From NCBI RefSeq assembly GCF_003047295.1, contig NZ_PZYZ01000002.1:310001-374000 (forward strand): a stretch of 64,000 bases of DNA. The letters are read 5' to 3'. This DNA is from Nocardioides sediminis (GTDB taxonomy: Bacteria > Actinomycetota > Actinomycetes > Propionibacteriales > Nocardioidaceae). The notes beneath the pieces were generated by a model. That model searched no databases. It was not told the DNA's origin and was given only the letters and a program-made list of their open reading frames with translations. This document shows, in pieces, positions 30,600 to 42,291 of this stretch. The stretch's first letter is position 1, and each line of letters begins with the position of its first letter. Made by a program: the position numbers and the translations under genes.

Positions 30600-32755
30600 G
30601 CATCCCGGACAGCTTCGCGGGACTCCCGCTGGGCGGAGGCCGCCCGGTCCCCCCGTCGACCGCCGAGGGCGCGGAGCCGTGGCACAGCCCGGAGGGCATC
30701 GACGTCCTGCCGGTCTACGGTCCCGAGCACGTCGAGGGCCTCGACGCGCTCGACACGTGGCCGGGGCTGAGCCCGTTCCTGCGCGGGCCCTACCCGACCA
30801 TGTACACGACCCAGCCGTGGACCATCCGGCAGTACGCCGGCTTCTCGACCGCGGAGGAGTCCAACGCGTTCTACCGGCGCAACCTCGCGGCCGGGCAGAA
30901 GGGCCTCTCGGTCGCCTTCGACCTCGCCACCCACCGCGGCTACGACTCCGACCACCCGCGGGTGCGCGGCGACGTCGGCATGGCGGGCGTGGCGATCGAC
31001 TCGATCTACGACGCGCGGACCCTCTTCGACGGGATCCCGCTCGACGAGATGTCGGTGTCGATGACCATGAACGGCGCCGTGCTGCCGGTGATGGCGCTCT
31101 ACATCGCGGCGGCCGAGGAGCAGGGGGTGAAGCCGGAGCAGCTCGCGGGGACCATCCAGAACGACATCCTCAAGGAGTTCATGGTCCGCAACACCTACAT
31201 CTACCCGCCCGCGCCGAGCATGCGGATCATCAGCGACATCTTCCAGTACACCTCCCAGCGGATGCCGCGCTTCAACTCGATCTCGATCTCCGGCTACCAC
31301 ATCCAGGAGGCCGGGGCGACGGCCGACCTCGAGCTGGCCTACACGCTGGCCGACGGCGTGGAGTACATCCGCGCCGGCCTCGACGCGGGCCTGACGATCG
31401 ACCGGTTCGCCCCGCGGCTCTCCTTCTTCTGGGCGATCGGGATGAACTTCTTCATGGAGGTCGCCAAGATGCGCGCGGCCCGGGCCCTGTGGGCGCGGCT
31501 GGTGCGCGACTTCGACCCGGCGGACCCCAAGTCGCTCTCCCTGCGCACCCATTCCCAGACCTCGGGCTGGTCGCTGACCGCCCAGGACGTGTTCAACAAC
31601 GTGGGCCGCACCTGCATCGAGGCGATGGCCGCGACCCAGGGCCACACCCAGTCGTTGCACACCAACGCCCTCGACGAGGCGATCGCGCTGCCGACCGACT
31701 TCTCGGCGCGCATCGCCCGCAACACCCAGCTGCTCCTCCAGCAGGAGTCGCGCACCACTGAGGTCATCGACCCGTGGGCCGGCTCCTGGTACGTCGAGCG
31801 GCTCACCCACGACCTCGCCGAGCGCGCCTGGGCGCACATCCTCGAGGCGGAGCGGGCCGGGGGCATGGCCAAGGCCATCGAGCAGGGCATCCCCAAGATG
31901 CGCATCGAGGAGGCGGCCGCCCGCACCCAGGCGCGGATCGACTCCGGGCAGCAGAAGGTCATCGGCGTCAACACCTTCCGGCTCGCCGACGAGGACAAGC
32001 TGGACGTGCTGCGGGTCGACAACGACGACGTCTACCGCCAGCAGGTCGCCAAGCTCGAGCGGCTGCGCGCCGAGCGCGACGACGACGACGTACGACGCTC
32101 GCTCGAGGCCCTGACCCGCAGCGCCGAGCAGGGTGCCTCCGGCGACGGGTCGCTCGACGGCAACCTGCTCGCGCTGGCCGTCGACGCGGCCCGCGCCAAG
32201 GCCACCGTCGGGGAGATCTCCGACGCGCTGGAGAAGGTCTACGGCCGTCACCAGGCGGTGATTCGTACGATCAGCGGCGTGTACCGCGACGAGGCAGGGT
32301 CCGCAGCCGACGGCAAGGTCGCCCAGGTGCTGGCCGCGACCGAGGAGTTCGAGGAGGCCGAGGGCCGGCGTCCCCGCATCCTGGTCGCCAAGATGGGCCA
32401 GGACGGCCACGACCGCGGCCAGAAGGTCGTGGTCACCGCGTTCGCCGACCTCGGCTTCGACGTCGACGTGGGGCCGCTGTTCTCCACGCCCGAGGAGGTC
32501 GCCCAGCAGGCCGTCGACGCCGACGTGCACATCGTGGGCGTCTCCTCGCTGGCCGCCGGCCACCTGGCGCTGCTGCCCGCGCTCAAGCAGGCGCTGGCCG
32601 ACCAGGGGCGTCCCGACATCATGGTCGTCATCGGCGGGGTCATCCCGCCCGACGACGTGCCCACGCTCAAGGAGATGGGCGCCGCCGCGGTGTTCCTGCC
32701 CGGCACGGTGATCGCCGACTCGGCCCTGGACCTGCTGGCGAAGCTGCGCGCCTGA
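30596..32755 (+). CDS. mutB: Methylmalonyl-CoA mutase large (alpha) subunit
   Basis: Adenosylcobalamin enzyme that interconverts methylmalonyl-CoA and succinyl-CoA, linking propionate, odd-chain and branched-chain catabolism to the TCA cycle. 719 residues. The barrel has the substrate-binding [20 protein letters not shown] near residue 70 and [14 protein letters not shown] near residue 320. The B12 loop [11 protein letters not shown] has its cobalt-ligating His at about residue 605, followed by [10 protein letters not shown] and the closing [15 protein letters not shown]. Start and stop overlap mutA and meaB, so the three are one operon. Confidence 0.97.
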   Translation: MSIPDSFAGLPLGGGRPVPPSTAEGAEPWHSPEGIDVLPVYGPEHVEGLDALDTWPGLSPFLRGPYPTMYTTQPWTIRQYAGFSTAEESNAFYRRNLAAGQKGLSVAFDLATHRGYDSDHPRVRGDVGMAGVAIDSIYDARTLFDGIPLDEMSVSMTMNGAVLPVMALYIAAAEEQGVKPEQLAGTIQNDILKEFMVRNTYIYPPAPSMRIISDIFQYTSQRMPRFNSISISGYHIQEAGATADLELAYTLADGVEYIRAGLDAGLTIDRFAPRLSFFWAIGMNFFMEVAKMRAARALWARLVRDFDPADPKSLSLRTHSQTSGWSLTAQDVFNNVGRTCIEAMAATQGHTQSLHTNALDEAIALPTDFSARIARNTQLLLQQESRTTEVIDPWAGSWYVERLTHDLAERAWAHILEAERAGGMAKAIEQGIPKMRIEEAAARTQARIDSGQQKVIGVNTFRLADEDKLDVLRVDNDDVYRQQVAKLERLRAERDDDDVRRSLEALTRSAEQGASGDGSLDGNLLALAVDAARAKATVGEISDALEKVYGRHQAVIRTISGVYRDEAGSAADGKVAQVLAATEEFEEAEGRRPRILVAKMGQDGHDRGQKVVVTAFADLGFDVDVGPLFSTPEEVAQQAVDADVHIVGVSSLAAGHLALLPALKQALADQGRPDIMVVIGGVIPPDDVPTLKEMGAAAVFLPGTVIADSALDLLAKLRA

Positions 32756-33741
32756 TGCCGGCCCCCGACGTCGGTGCCCTCGTGCAGGGCATCCGGGACG
32801 GGCAGCGGGCCGCGGTCTCCCGCGCGATCACGCTGGTCGAGTCCTCGCGGGCCGACCACCGCGCGGCCGCGCGCGAGCTGCTGACCGAGCTGGGCAGCAC
32901 CGCGGGGGCGACGCGGGTGGGCATCTCCGGCGTCCCGGGGGTCGGCAAGTCGACCTTCATCGAGGCACTCGGCACGATGCTCACCGCGGCCGGCCACCGG
33001 GTCGGCGTGCTCGCCGTGGACCCCTCGTCGGTGCGCACCGGCGGGTCGGTGCTGGGCGACAAGACCCGCATGGCGACCCTCGCCGTCGACCCACGCGCCT
33101 ACATCCGTCCGTCGCCGTCGGCCGGCACCCTCGGTGGGGTCGCCCGCGCCACCACGCAGGCGATGCTGGTCCTCGAGGCGGCGGCGTACGACGTGGTGCT
33201 CGTCGAGACGGTCGGCGTCGGGCAGTCCGAGGTCACCGTCGCCGGGATGGTCGACACCTTCCTGTTCCTCACCCTCGCCCGCACCGGCGACCAGCTGCAG
33301 GGCATCAAGAAGGGCATCCTGGAGATCGCCGACGTGATCGCGGTCAACAAGGCCGACGCCGTCGGCGGCGACGACCGCTCGGGCGAGGCCCGGGCCGCGG
33401 CCCGCGAGCTCGCCGGTGCCCTGCGCCTCGTGCACGGCAAGGGGGAGTGGGCACCGCCGGTCGTCACCTGCTCCGCGCTCACCGGCGTCGGGGTCGACGA
33501 GGTCTGGAAGCGCGTGCAGGCCCACCGCGAGCACCTCGGGACCGACGGGCTGCTGCGCAAGCGGGCCGGCCAGCAGCTCGACTTCACCTGGGCGCTGGTG
33601 CGCGACGAGCTCGACCAGCGGTTGCGCCGCTCCGCCTCGGTCGCCGCCATCCGCGACGAGGTGCGCGACGCCGTCCTCTCCGGCGAGCTGCCCGCACCCA
33701 TGGCCGCCGACCGCATCCTCGCGGCGTACGACGCGGGCTGA
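32755..33741 (+). CDS. meaB: Methylmalonyl-CoA mutase-associated GTPase chaperone
   Basis: G3E-family GTPase that protects and reloads the mutase with cobalamin. 328 residues. Walker A GVPGVGKST near residue 62, then AVDPSS (Mg/base region), VETVGVGQSEV as switch/Walker B and VNKADAVGGD as the guanine-recognition NKxD. The ATG shares one base with the mutB stop (TGATG). The bundle of genes mutA, mutB and meaB is the standard set. Confidence 0.96.
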   Translation: MPAPDVGALVQGIRDGQRAAVSRAITLVESSRADHRAAARELLTELGSTAGATRVGISGVPGVGKSTFIEALGTMLTAAGHRVGVLAVDPSSVRTGGSVLGDKTRMATLAVDPRAYIRPSPSAGTLGGVARATTQAMLVLEAAAYDVVLVETVGVGQSEVTVAGMVDTFLFLTLARTGDQLQGIKKGILEIADVIAVNKADAVGGDDRSGEARAAARELAGALRLVHGKGEWAPPVVTCSALTGVGVDEVWKRVQAHREHLGTDGLLRKRAGQQLDFTWALVRDELDQRLRRSASVAAIRDEVRDAVLSGELPAPMAADRILAAYDAG

Positions 33742-33814
33742 GGGTCCGCGGCGCGTCCCGCATCGCGCAGAGCCGACCGGGCGCGGCCCCTGCTCGCCTA
33801 GACTGGGGGGTCTG

Positions 33815-35008
33815 ATGCCAGACCACTCCGAGACCGACGCTGCGTCGCTGGTCGATGCGGTCGTCGAGAAGTACTCCGACGAGCTGATCGACCTGCGGCG
33901 TGACCTGCACGCCCACCCCGAGCTCAGCTGGACCGAGTCCCGCACCACCGACCGCATCGTCGAGCACCTCGACGGCACCGGCTGGTCGCTGGCCCGGCTC
34001 GACGGCGGCGGCCTGATCGCCGACATCGGCGCGGGCAAGCCGCTGGTGGCGCTTCGCGCGGACCTCGACGCCCTGCCGATCGACGACCTCACCAACGACC
34101 CGTGGAGCAGCACCGTCCCCGGCGTCGCCCACGCCTGCGGCCACGACGTGCACGTCAGCGGCCTGGTCGGCGCGGGCCTCGCGCTGGCGGCGGTCGAGGA
34201 GCACGGGCTGCTGCCCGGCCGGGTCCGGCTACTCTTCCAGCCGGCGGAGGAGGTCATGCCGGGCGGCGCGCTCCACCTGATCCGCGCCGGCGCCCTCGAC
34301 GGCGCCCAACACGTCTTCGGCCTGCACTGCGACCCCAGCCTCGACGTGGGCCGGGTGGGCATGCGCGAGGGCCCGATCACCGGGGCCGCCGACTCCCTCA
34401 GCGTCCGGCTGGCCGGTAAGGGCGGCCACACCAGCCGCCCGCACCTGACCGAGGACCTCACCTTCGCCATCGGCAAGCTGATCACCGAGCTGCCCGCGAT
34501 CCTGAGCCGGCGCCTCGACCCGCGCGCCGGCGTGAGCGTGGTGTGGGGGATGGTCAGGGCGGGCTCGGCGCCCAACGTGATCCCGCACGCCGGGCTCGTG
34601 GCCGGCACCGTGCGGATGCTCGACGCGGTCGCATGGGCCGACGCCGAGCACCTCGTGCGCCAGCTGGTGACGCAGATCGTGTCGCCGTACGGCGTGACCG
34701 CCGAGGTGACCTACCAGCGCGGGGTGCCGCCGGTCGTCAACGGCCCTGCCAGCAGCCGGGTCCTCGGCGAGGCCGTCGAGCGGGTCCTGGGTCCGCACGG
34801 CCACGTGTCCACCCAGCAGAGCCTGGGCGGCGAGGACTTCGGGTGGTATCTCGACAAGGTCCCCGGCGCCATGGGTCGTCTCGGGACGCGTGCGCCGGGC
34901 GGCCCGACGTACGACCTGCACCAGGGCAACCTGCGTGTCGACGAGCGCGCCACGATGATCGGCGCGCGGGTGCTCGCCGAGGCGGCCGTCACCGCGCTGC
35001 GCGGCTGA
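33815..35008 (+). CDS. M20 family amidohydrolase/aminoacylase
   Basis: A 397-residue metal-dependent hydrolase of the M20D group (hippurate hydrolase, IAA-amino acid hydrolase, AmiA/AmiB). Metal and active-site blocks: DLHAHPELSWTE near residue 27, ALRADLDALPI, HACGHDVHVSGL near residue 105 with Cys and His ligands, QPAEEVMPGG with the Glu pair, GLHCDP, and the late GGEDFGWYL. The dimerisation domain sits between. A TAGACT hexamer (33799-33804) and a run of six G lie just before the ATG. AmiA1/AmiB1 have a similar place near nucleoside genes in M. tuberculosis. Substrate unknown. Confidence 0.88.
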   Translation: MPDHSETDAASLVDAVVEKYSDELIDLRRDLHAHPELSWTESRTTDRIVEHLDGTGWSLARLDGGGLIADIGAGKPLVALRADLDALPIDDLTNDPWSSTVPGVAHACGHDVHVSGLVGAGLALAAVEEHGLLPGRVRLLFQPAEEVMPGGALHLIRAGALDGAQHVFGLHCDPSLDVGRVGMREGPITGAADSLSVRLAGKGGHTSRPHLTEDLTFAIGKLITELPAILSRRLDPRAGVSVVWGMVRAGSAPNVIPHAGLVAGTVRMLDAVAWADAEHLVRQLVTQIVSPYGVTAEVTYQRGVPPVVNGPASSRVLGEAVERVLGPHGHVSTQQSLGGEDFGWYLDKVPGAMGRLGTRAPGGPTYDLHQGNLRVDERATMIGARVLAEAAVTALRG

Positions 35009-35035
35009 CGGCCGGCCCCGGCGGCCGGTCCAGGG

Positions 35036-36328
35036 CTATTCCTTGCGGTAGGGGACGCCGTCCGCGGCCGGGGGCCGCGAGCGGCCGACGAGCCCGGCCA
35101 CCGCGAAGATCGTGACCACGTAGGGCAGCATCAGCATGAACTGGCTCGGCACCGGCGAGCCGAGCACCGCCAGCACGCCCTGCAGGTTGGAGGCGAAGCC
35201 GAAGAGCAGCGCCGCCAGCGTCGCGCGGATCGGGTCCCACTTGCCGAAGATCACCGCGGCGAGGGCGATGTAGCCCGCACCGCCGGTCATCTCGCGGTTG
35301 AACTGCGGGACCGAGACCAGGGTGTAGAACGCTCCACCCATCCCCGCGACCGCGCCGGCGACGAGGATCGTCCGGTAGCGGGTGCGGTTGACCTTGATGC
35401 CCACGGTGTCGGCGGCCTTGGGGTGCTCGCCGACCGCGCGGACCCGCAGGCCCCACCGGGTGCGGTAGAGCGCGAAGGCCACCAGGGCGACCGCGATGTA
35501 GAGCAGGTAGACCACGGCGGTCTGGCGGAAGAAGACCGGGCCGATGAGCGGGATGTCGCCCAGCACCGGGATCGGCACCCGCGGGAACCGCGGCGGGGTG
35601 TTGAGGGACTCGGAGTTGGGGGCCAGCACCTGGCTGAACAGGAAGCTCGTCAGGCCGATCACCAGGACGTTGAGGACGACGCCGACGATGACCTGGTCGA
35701 CGAAGTAGGTGATGGCGAAGAGCCCCAGCACCAGCGCCACCAGAGCGCCGGCGACCATCGCGGCGACGAGGCCCACCCAGGGGGACCCGGTCACCGAGCC
35801 GATCATCGCGGCGGCGAAGGCGCCGAACAGCAGCTGGCCGTCGATGGCGATGTTGACCACGCCGGACCGCTCGCCGAGGACGCCGCCGAGGGCGCCGAAG
35901 ACCAGCGGGACGGCCAGCGCGATGGAGCCCGCCAGCAGGCCGACCACCGGCACGGACTCGCCCGCGGCCGCCCAGGTCAGGAAGGCCGCCATCCAGGCCA
36001 CCGCGTAGACCGCGAGCAGCCAGAGAGGCGTACGACGGCGCGCGAGGTAGCGGCGTACGGACTCGGCGGTCAGCAGGGCGCAGACCACCGTGAGCGTCCA
36101 GGCGCCGGCCATGGTCGGCACCGTGAGCTCGGGAAGCTGGACGAAGTCGGTCCGGGCGGCGAGGCGGAAGGTCGTCTCGCCGGACTGGCCCTCGAACAGG
36201 AGGATCAGGGCCATGCCCACGGTCAGCACGCCGAAGATGATCGGCGTCTTCTTGCTGACGACCGGGACGGTGTCGACGACGGGCCCGGCGGTGGGGGCGG
36301 GGGCGGGGGTCAGGCCGGCGGTGGTCAC
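35036..36328 (-). CDS. ABC transporter permease, nucleoside/BMP type (YufQ-like)
   Basis: A 430-residue permease of the BPD_transp_2 family. About nine or ten helices; typical segments are GERSGVVNIAIDGQLLFGAF near residue 155, FVDQVIVGVVLNVLVIGLTSF, VRAVGEHPKAADTVGIKV and GGAGYIALAAVIFGKWDP. GTG start overlapping the stop of the upstream permease gene (GTGA). It is the last gene of the transporter operon BMP lipoprotein - ATPase - permease - permease. Context (cdd, deoA, add) points to nucleoside import. Confidence 0.92.
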   Translation of the reverse strand: MTTAGLTPAPAPTAGPVVDTVPVVSKKTPIIFGVLTVGMALILLFEGQSGETTFRLAARTDFVQLPELTVPTMAGAWTLTVVCALLTAESVRRYLARRRTPLWLLAVYAVAWMAAFLTWAAAGESVPVVGLLAGSIALAVPLVFGALGGVLGERSGVVNIAIDGQLLFGAFAAAMIGSVTGSPWVGLVAAMVAGALVALVLGLFAITYFVDQVIVGVVLNVLVIGLTSFLFSQVLAPNSESLNTPPRFPRVPIPVLGDIPLIGPVFFRQTAVVYLLYIAVALVAFALYRTRWGLRVRAVGEHPKAADTVGIKVNRTRYRTILVAGAVAGMGGAFYTLVSVPQFNREMTGGAGYIALAAVIFGKWDPIRATLAALLFGFASNLQGVLAVLGSPVPSQFMLMLPYVVTIFAVAGLVGRSRPPAADGVPYRKE

Positions 36329-37565
36329 TTCGCCTCCTTGGCGGGGAGCCGGAAGATCGCGCGGACCAGGGGCGGTGCGGCGATGAAGAGGACGATGAGG
36401 GACTGGACGACCAGCACGATGTCGACCGGGATGCCCTCGGAGGCCTGCATGGCGAAGCCACCGGCCTTGAACGCGCCGAACAGCAGTCCGGCGAGCAGGA
36501 TCCCGAGCGGTCGCGAGCGGCCGAGCAGGGCCACGGTGATGGCGTCGAAGCCGATGCCGGCGTCGAGGTCGACGGTCACGCCGCTGGTGACCGTGCCCAG
36601 CACCTGGTTGGTGCCGGCCAGGCCCACGAGGGCGCCGGCGATCAGCATCACCACGACGTAGGTGCGACCCACGTCGATGCCGGCCGCACGAGCGGCGTGG
36701 GGGTTCTCACCCACGGCGCGGATGCGGTAGCCGAGCGTGGCCCGGTTGAGGAGCCACCACACGATGGCGACGGCGACCAGGGCGAGCAGGAAGCCCAGGT
36801 GCAGGTTGAAGCGGTCGCCCAGGATCTTGGGCATGACCGCCGTCTCCGCGGCCGGGGCCGACTTGGGGTTGCCGGACCCGGGCGCCTGGAGCAGCGACTG
36901 GCGCGAGAGCGCGAAGAACACCAGGTAGAAGCCGACGTAGTTGAGCATGATCGTGACGATCACCTCGTGGGCGCCGGTGCGGGCCTTGAGCACGCCCGCG
37001 ATGCCGGCCCACAGGGCGCCGGCGACCATGCCGGCGATGATGGCCAGCGGCAGGTGCACGACGGTCGGGAGGTCGACGTTGGCGGCCACCCAGCCGGCGG
37101 CGGCACCGGCCAGCAGCATCTGGCCGCGGCCGCCGATGTTGAACATGCCGGCCCGGAACGCCAGTCCGACGCCGAGGCCGGCGGCGATCAGGGGCGCCGC
37201 GAACTTCAGGGTCTCGGTCAGGGGACGGATCTGGGTGGCGAAGTCGTCGACGCGGTCGTTGTAGACCGCGCCGCGGAAGAGCGCCGTGTAGGCCCCCCAG
37301 ATGGCGTCCCACAGGGCGTTGAAGAAGTCGGCCGGTCGCGCGAAGACGTACGACGCGGTCTCGCGCACCTCCTCGTCGGTCAGCGCGATCATCAGCGAGC
37401 CGACCGCGACCGCCAGGACGACGGCGAGAACACCGGCCAGCGCGTTGCCCGAGGCGATCTCGCGCAGCAGGGAGTGCGACCGGCTCGGGGCCTCGGGGGC
37501 CTCCGGCGCCCTGTCCTCGGTCGCCTTGTCCTCGGTCTCGGTCGGTGGGGTCTTGTCGGTGCCGC

Positions 37566-37569
<4 letters not shown>
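36325..37569 (-). CDS. ABC transporter permease, nucleoside/BMP type (YufP-like)
   Basis: A 414-residue permease, the partner of the following gene. An acidic cytosolic N-terminus of about 35 residues (Glu/Thr/Pro rich) precedes the helices. Family blocks: GLAFRAGMFNIGGRGQMLLA near residue 140, GAHEVIVTIMLNYVGFYL, RIRAVGENPHAARAAGIDV and GIGFDAITVALLGRSRPLG. GTG start overlapping the ATPase stop by four bases. The large loop near residues 85-120 is normal for the YufP side. Confidence 0.92.
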
Positions 37570-39080
<1,511 letters not shown>

Positions 39081-39132
39081 GGATCGCATCCTATTCACGC
39101 GGAGACCTTGTGGATCCGCCAAGGGGACGTGC

Positions 39133-39168
39133 CGAGGGGAGGCCGACCTCGCAGTCGACCTCCCCTCG
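39133..39168 (-). terminator. Intra-operon hairpin between BMP lipoprotein and ABC ATPase genes
   Basis: Arms of 14 bases (39133-39146 and 39155-39168, one mismatch) around an eight-base loop lie 64 bases after the binding-protein stop. It probably stops or stabilises part of the messages, so that the lipoprotein is made in excess of the transporter. Confidence 0.65.
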
Positions 39169-39232
39169 TGGAACCGGGCGGCAGCGTGGCGGCGTAGCCG
39201 ACACCCTCGCCCCGTCAACGGGTCGTGCTACC

Positions 39233-40339
39233 TCACTGGTCGAGGTAGGACGTCACCTCGATCGAGCCGTCGATGATGCCCGCCTTGACCTCGTCGAGCT
39301 CGCCCTGGAGCGAGTCGGAGACCTTGTCCTCGAAGTTGTGGAACGGCGCCAGGCCGACGCCGCCGTTCTCGAGGGTGCCGACGTAGGTCTCGGTGTCGAA
39401 CTCGCCCTCACCGGCGGACATGATCGCCTCGTAGGTCGAGACCTTCATGTCCTTGAGGATCGAGGTCATGACCACGTCCTGCGTGTTGGGGTCGGTCTCG
39501 TAGAAGTCCGCGTCCACGCCGACCAGGGCGACGTCCTGGCCGGAGTCGGCGATGGCCGTCAGCGCACCCTGGTAGATCGGACCGCCCACGGGCAGGATCA
39601 CGTCAGCGCCCTGGTCGAGGATGCGACGCGCGGTGCTGGTGGCCGCCTCGTTGGCCTCGAAGCCGCCGGTGAAGGAGCCCTTCTCGCCGCCCTCGAAGCC
39701 GATGACCTCGACGTCCTTGCCCTTCTCCTCGGCGTAGTACTCGGCGCCCTGCTTGAAGCCGTCCATGAAGATGGTGACGGTCGGGAACGGCTGGCCGCCG
39801 TAGGTGCCGACGGTGCCGGTCTTGGTGTAGTCGGCGGCCGCGTAGCCGGCCAGGAACGCCGCCTCGGCGGTGTTGTAGAGCAGGGGCTTGATGTTCTCCG
39901 CGTCCTTCTCGCCGTCGAAGTCGTTGTCGGCCGCGTCGTCGATGAGGATGTACTCGATGTCGGGGTTGGCGTTGGCCGACTCGACGGTGGCCGCGGAGAG
40001 CGCGAACCCGACGGTCACGATGGCGTTGCAGCCCTGCGAGACGAGGGCCTCCAGGTTGGGGCCGTAGTCGTTCTCGCTGTTGGACTCGACGTCGATGAGC
40101 TCGACGCCCAGCTCGTCGGCGGCCTGCTTGGCGCCCTCGTAGCCGAGCTGGTTGAAGGACTTGTCGTCGAAGCCGCCGGCGTCGGAGACGATGCAGGGCT
40201 GGAAGTCGCTGGCCGCAGCCTCGCTCCCGCTGTCGCTGCCGCCGTTCTCCTCCTCGGGCGCCTCGCCACACGCTGCCAGGGTCGCGGTCGCCAGCAGCGC
40301 CACGAGGCCGCTCGTGACGACCTTCCTCGTGTTCCTCAC
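39233..40339 (-). CDS. BMP family nucleoside-binding lipoprotein
   Basis: Substrate-binding lipoprotein of the transporter, 368 residues. A basic n-region, hydrophobic core and lipobox LAAC (Cys near residue 24) are followed by an acidic Gly/Ser linker and a BMP/PnrA fold: VSDAGGFDDKSFNQLGYEGA near residue 55, IVTVGFALSAATVE, GTYGGQPFPTV, FEGGEKGSFTGGFE, and ILPVGGPIYQGAL. The Asp-Lys-Ser-Phe-Asn motif is the base- and ribose-binding signature of the family. GGAGG six bases before the GTG at 40339 fixes the start, removing an in-frame 48-residue extension. It diverges from cdd across 163 bp. Confidence 0.93.
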   Translation of the reverse strand: MRNTRKVVTSGLVALLATATLAACGEAPEEENGGSDSGSEAAASDFQPCIVSDAGGFDDKSFNQLGYEGAKQAADELGVELIDVESNSENDYGPNLEALVSQGCNAIVTVGFALSAATVESANANPDIEYILIDDAADNDFDGEKDAENIKPLLYNTAEAAFLAGYAAADYTKTGTVGTYGGQPFPTVTIFMDGFKQGAEYYAEEKGKDVEVIGFEGGEKGSFTGGFEANEAATSTARRILDQGADVILPVGGPIYQGALTAIADSGQDVALVGVDADFYETDPNTQDVVMTSILKDMKVSTYEAIMSAGEGEFDTETYVGTLENGGVGLAPFHNFEDKVSDSLQGELDEVKAGIIDGSIEVTSYLDQ

Positions 40340-40502
40340 AAAAGCCTCCAAAATCACGTCGTCCCCGGGGTTGGGGGCGCATATCGGGAGAATGATGCCC
40401 CCGACTCGCCCTTCGTGGGAGCCAAAGCGCCGATCGTCATCCGTCTGTGACCTGATTGCCGCCTCCGTACGCCGGAGCGTCATACGTCATAGTGGGGCCA
40501 CC

Positions 40503-40892
40503 ATGAACTGGACACAGCTGCGCGCCGAGGCCGTCACCGCCATGGGTCACGCCTACGCGCCCTACTCCCACTACCCGGTCGGGGCGGCCGCGATCGTCGA
40601 CGACGGCCGGCTCGTCGTGGGCTGCAACGTCGAGAACGCGGCGTACGGCGTGACGCTCTGCGCCGAGTGCGGCCTGGTGTCCTCGCTGCACGCCACCGGC
40701 GGGGGCAAGCTGACCCACTTCGTCTGCGTCAACGGCGGCGGCGACGTGATCATGCCCTGCGGCCGGTGTCGCCAGCTGCTGTGGGAGCACGGCGGCGCGG
40801 AGCTGCTCATCGAGACGCCCGAGGGCGTCCGCACCATGGCCGAGGTGCTGCCCATGGCCTTCGGCCCCGACGACCTGGAGAAGATCACGTGA
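40503..40892 (+). CDS. cdd: Cytidine deaminase
   Basis: Zinc enzyme converting cytidine and deoxycytidine to uridine and deoxyuridine. 129 residues, tetrameric small type. Start motif AYAPYSHYPVGAA, substrate GCNVENAAYGVTLCAE with the first zinc Cys and catalytic Glu, and MPCGRCRQLL with the other two Cys ligands. The ATG lies nine bases after a CATAGT -10-like element. The stop overlaps the deoA start (GTGA). Confidence 0.95.
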   Translation: MNWTQLRAEAVTAMGHAYAPYSHYPVGAAAIVDDGRLVVGCNVENAAYGVTLCAECGLVSSLHATGGGKLTHFVCVNGGGDVIMPCGRCRQLLWEHGGAELLIETPEGVRTMAEVLPMAFGPDDLEKIT

Positions 40893-42169
40893 CGCACGAC
40901 GCCGTCGAGGTCATCAGCGCCAAGCGCGACCGCCACGCCCTCACCGACAGCCAGATCGACTGGGTGATCGACGCCTACACCCGCGGCGACGTCGCCGACG
41001 AGCAGATGTCGGCGCTGGCCATGGCCATCCTGCTCAACGGCATGGAGCCCCGCGAGATCGCGCGCTGGACCGACGCGATGATCGCGTCGGGGGAGCGGAT
41101 GGACTTCTCCTCGCTGTCGCGGCCCACGGCCGACAAGCACTCCACCGGCGGGGTCGGCGACAAGATCACGCTGCCGCTCGCGCCCCTCGTGGCGGCCTGC
41201 GGCGTCGCGGTGCCGCAGCTCTCCGGCCGCGGCCTCGGGCACACCGGCGGCACCCTGGACAAGCTCGAGGCCATCCCCGGGTGGCGGGCCACGCTGTCCA
41301 ACGCCGAGATGATGGCCCAGCTCGAGGACGTGGGCGCCGTGGTCTGCGCCGCCGGCGACGGGCTCGCTCCTGCCGACAAGAAGCTCTACGCGCTGCGCGA
41401 CGTCACGGGGACCGTCGAGGCGATCCCGCTGATCGCCAGCTCGATCATGTCCAAGAAGATCGCGGAGGGCACCGGGGCGCTGGTCCTCGACGTCAAGGTG
41501 GGCTCCGGCGCCTTCATGAAGGACCTCGAGCGGGCCCGCGAGCTCGCCGAGACCATGGTCGGGCTCGGCAAGGCCGCCGGCGTGCACACCGTCGCGCTGC
41601 TCACCGACATGGCCACGCCGCTCGGCCTCAGCGCGGGCAACGCCGTCGAGGTCGCCGAGTCGGTGGAGGTGCTCGCGGGCGGTGGTCCCGCCGACGTCGT
41701 CGAGCTCACCCTGGCCCTGGCCCGCGAGATGCTCGCCGGGGCCGGCGTCACCGACGTCGACCCCGCCGACCGCCTCGCCGACGGCAGCGCAATGGACGCC
41801 TGGAAGGCGATGATCCGCGCCCAGGGCGGCGACCCGGACGCCCCCCTGCCCACCGCCCGGGAGTCCCACGTGGTCACCGCCCCGGCGAGCGGCACCCTGA
41901 CGCGCCTCGACGCCATGGCGGTCGGCCTGGCGGCCTGGCGGCTCGGCGCCGGACGGGCCCGCAAGGAGGACCCGGTGCAGGCCGGCGCCGGCGTGGTCTG
42001 GCACGCGCGCCCCGGCGACGCGGTCACCGAGGGGCAGCCGCTGCTGACCCTGCTCACCGACGAGCCCGAGCGGTTCGAGCGGGCCCTGGAGTCGCTCGAG
42101 GGCGGGTACGAGGTCGGTGACGAGGCGTCGTACACGCCGACGGACCTGGTGCTCGACCGCATCGGGTGA
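40889..42169 (+). CDS. deoA: Thymidine/pyrimidine-nucleoside phosphorylase
   Basis: Splits thymidine, deoxyuridine and possibly uridine into base and (deoxy)ribose-1-phosphate. 426 residues. The family signature SGRGLGHTGGTLDKLEAIPG is near residue 110; KHSTGGVGDKITLPLAPL binds phosphate, and SIMSKKIAEGTGALVLDVKVGSGAFMK holds the conserved Lys residues. A C-terminal barrel-like domain (ADGTLTR-type SGTLTRLDA) closes it. Translationally coupled to cdd: the two act in sequence on pyrimidine nucleosides. Confidence 0.95.
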   Translation: MTHDAVEVISAKRDRHALTDSQIDWVIDAYTRGDVADEQMSALAMAILLNGMEPREIARWTDAMIASGERMDFSSLSRPTADKHSTGGVGDKITLPLAPLVAACGVAVPQLSGRGLGHTGGTLDKLEAIPGWRATLSNAEMMAQLEDVGAVVCAAGDGLAPADKKLYALRDVTGTVEAIPLIASSIMSKKIAEGTGALVLDVKVGSGAFMKDLERARELAETMVGLGKAAGVHTVALLTDMATPLGLSAGNAVEVAESVEVLAGGGPADVVELTLALAREMLAGAGVTDVDPADRLADGSAMDAWKAMIRAQGGDPDAPLPTARESHVVTAPASGTLTRLDAMAVGLAAWRLGAGRARKEDPVQAGAGVVWHARPGDAVTEGQPLLTLLTDEPERFERALESLEGGYEVGDEASYTPTDLVLDRIG

Positions 42170-42291
42170 GTCGGCCCGCCGGGCCCGGCGCATCCCCAAC
42201 ACTGACGATCCTCGAGGACAACCCGCCGAGTGGCTGACTAGTCCACCTAGCGTCGCCCACAGGTAGTGGGACTCGTGGGGAGGTGGCGTGC

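Noticed and set aside
35009..35035. Possible terminator between the M20 hydrolase and permease genes
   Set aside because: Only a six-base CGGCCG repeat can be paired; the rest is simple CCGG-rich sequence.
40340..40502. Possible riboswitch in the BMP lipoprotein/cdd intergenic region
   Set aside because: No conserved riboswitch blocks (purine, PRPP, ZTP, guanidine) could be read on either strand; it probably holds two divergent promoters only.
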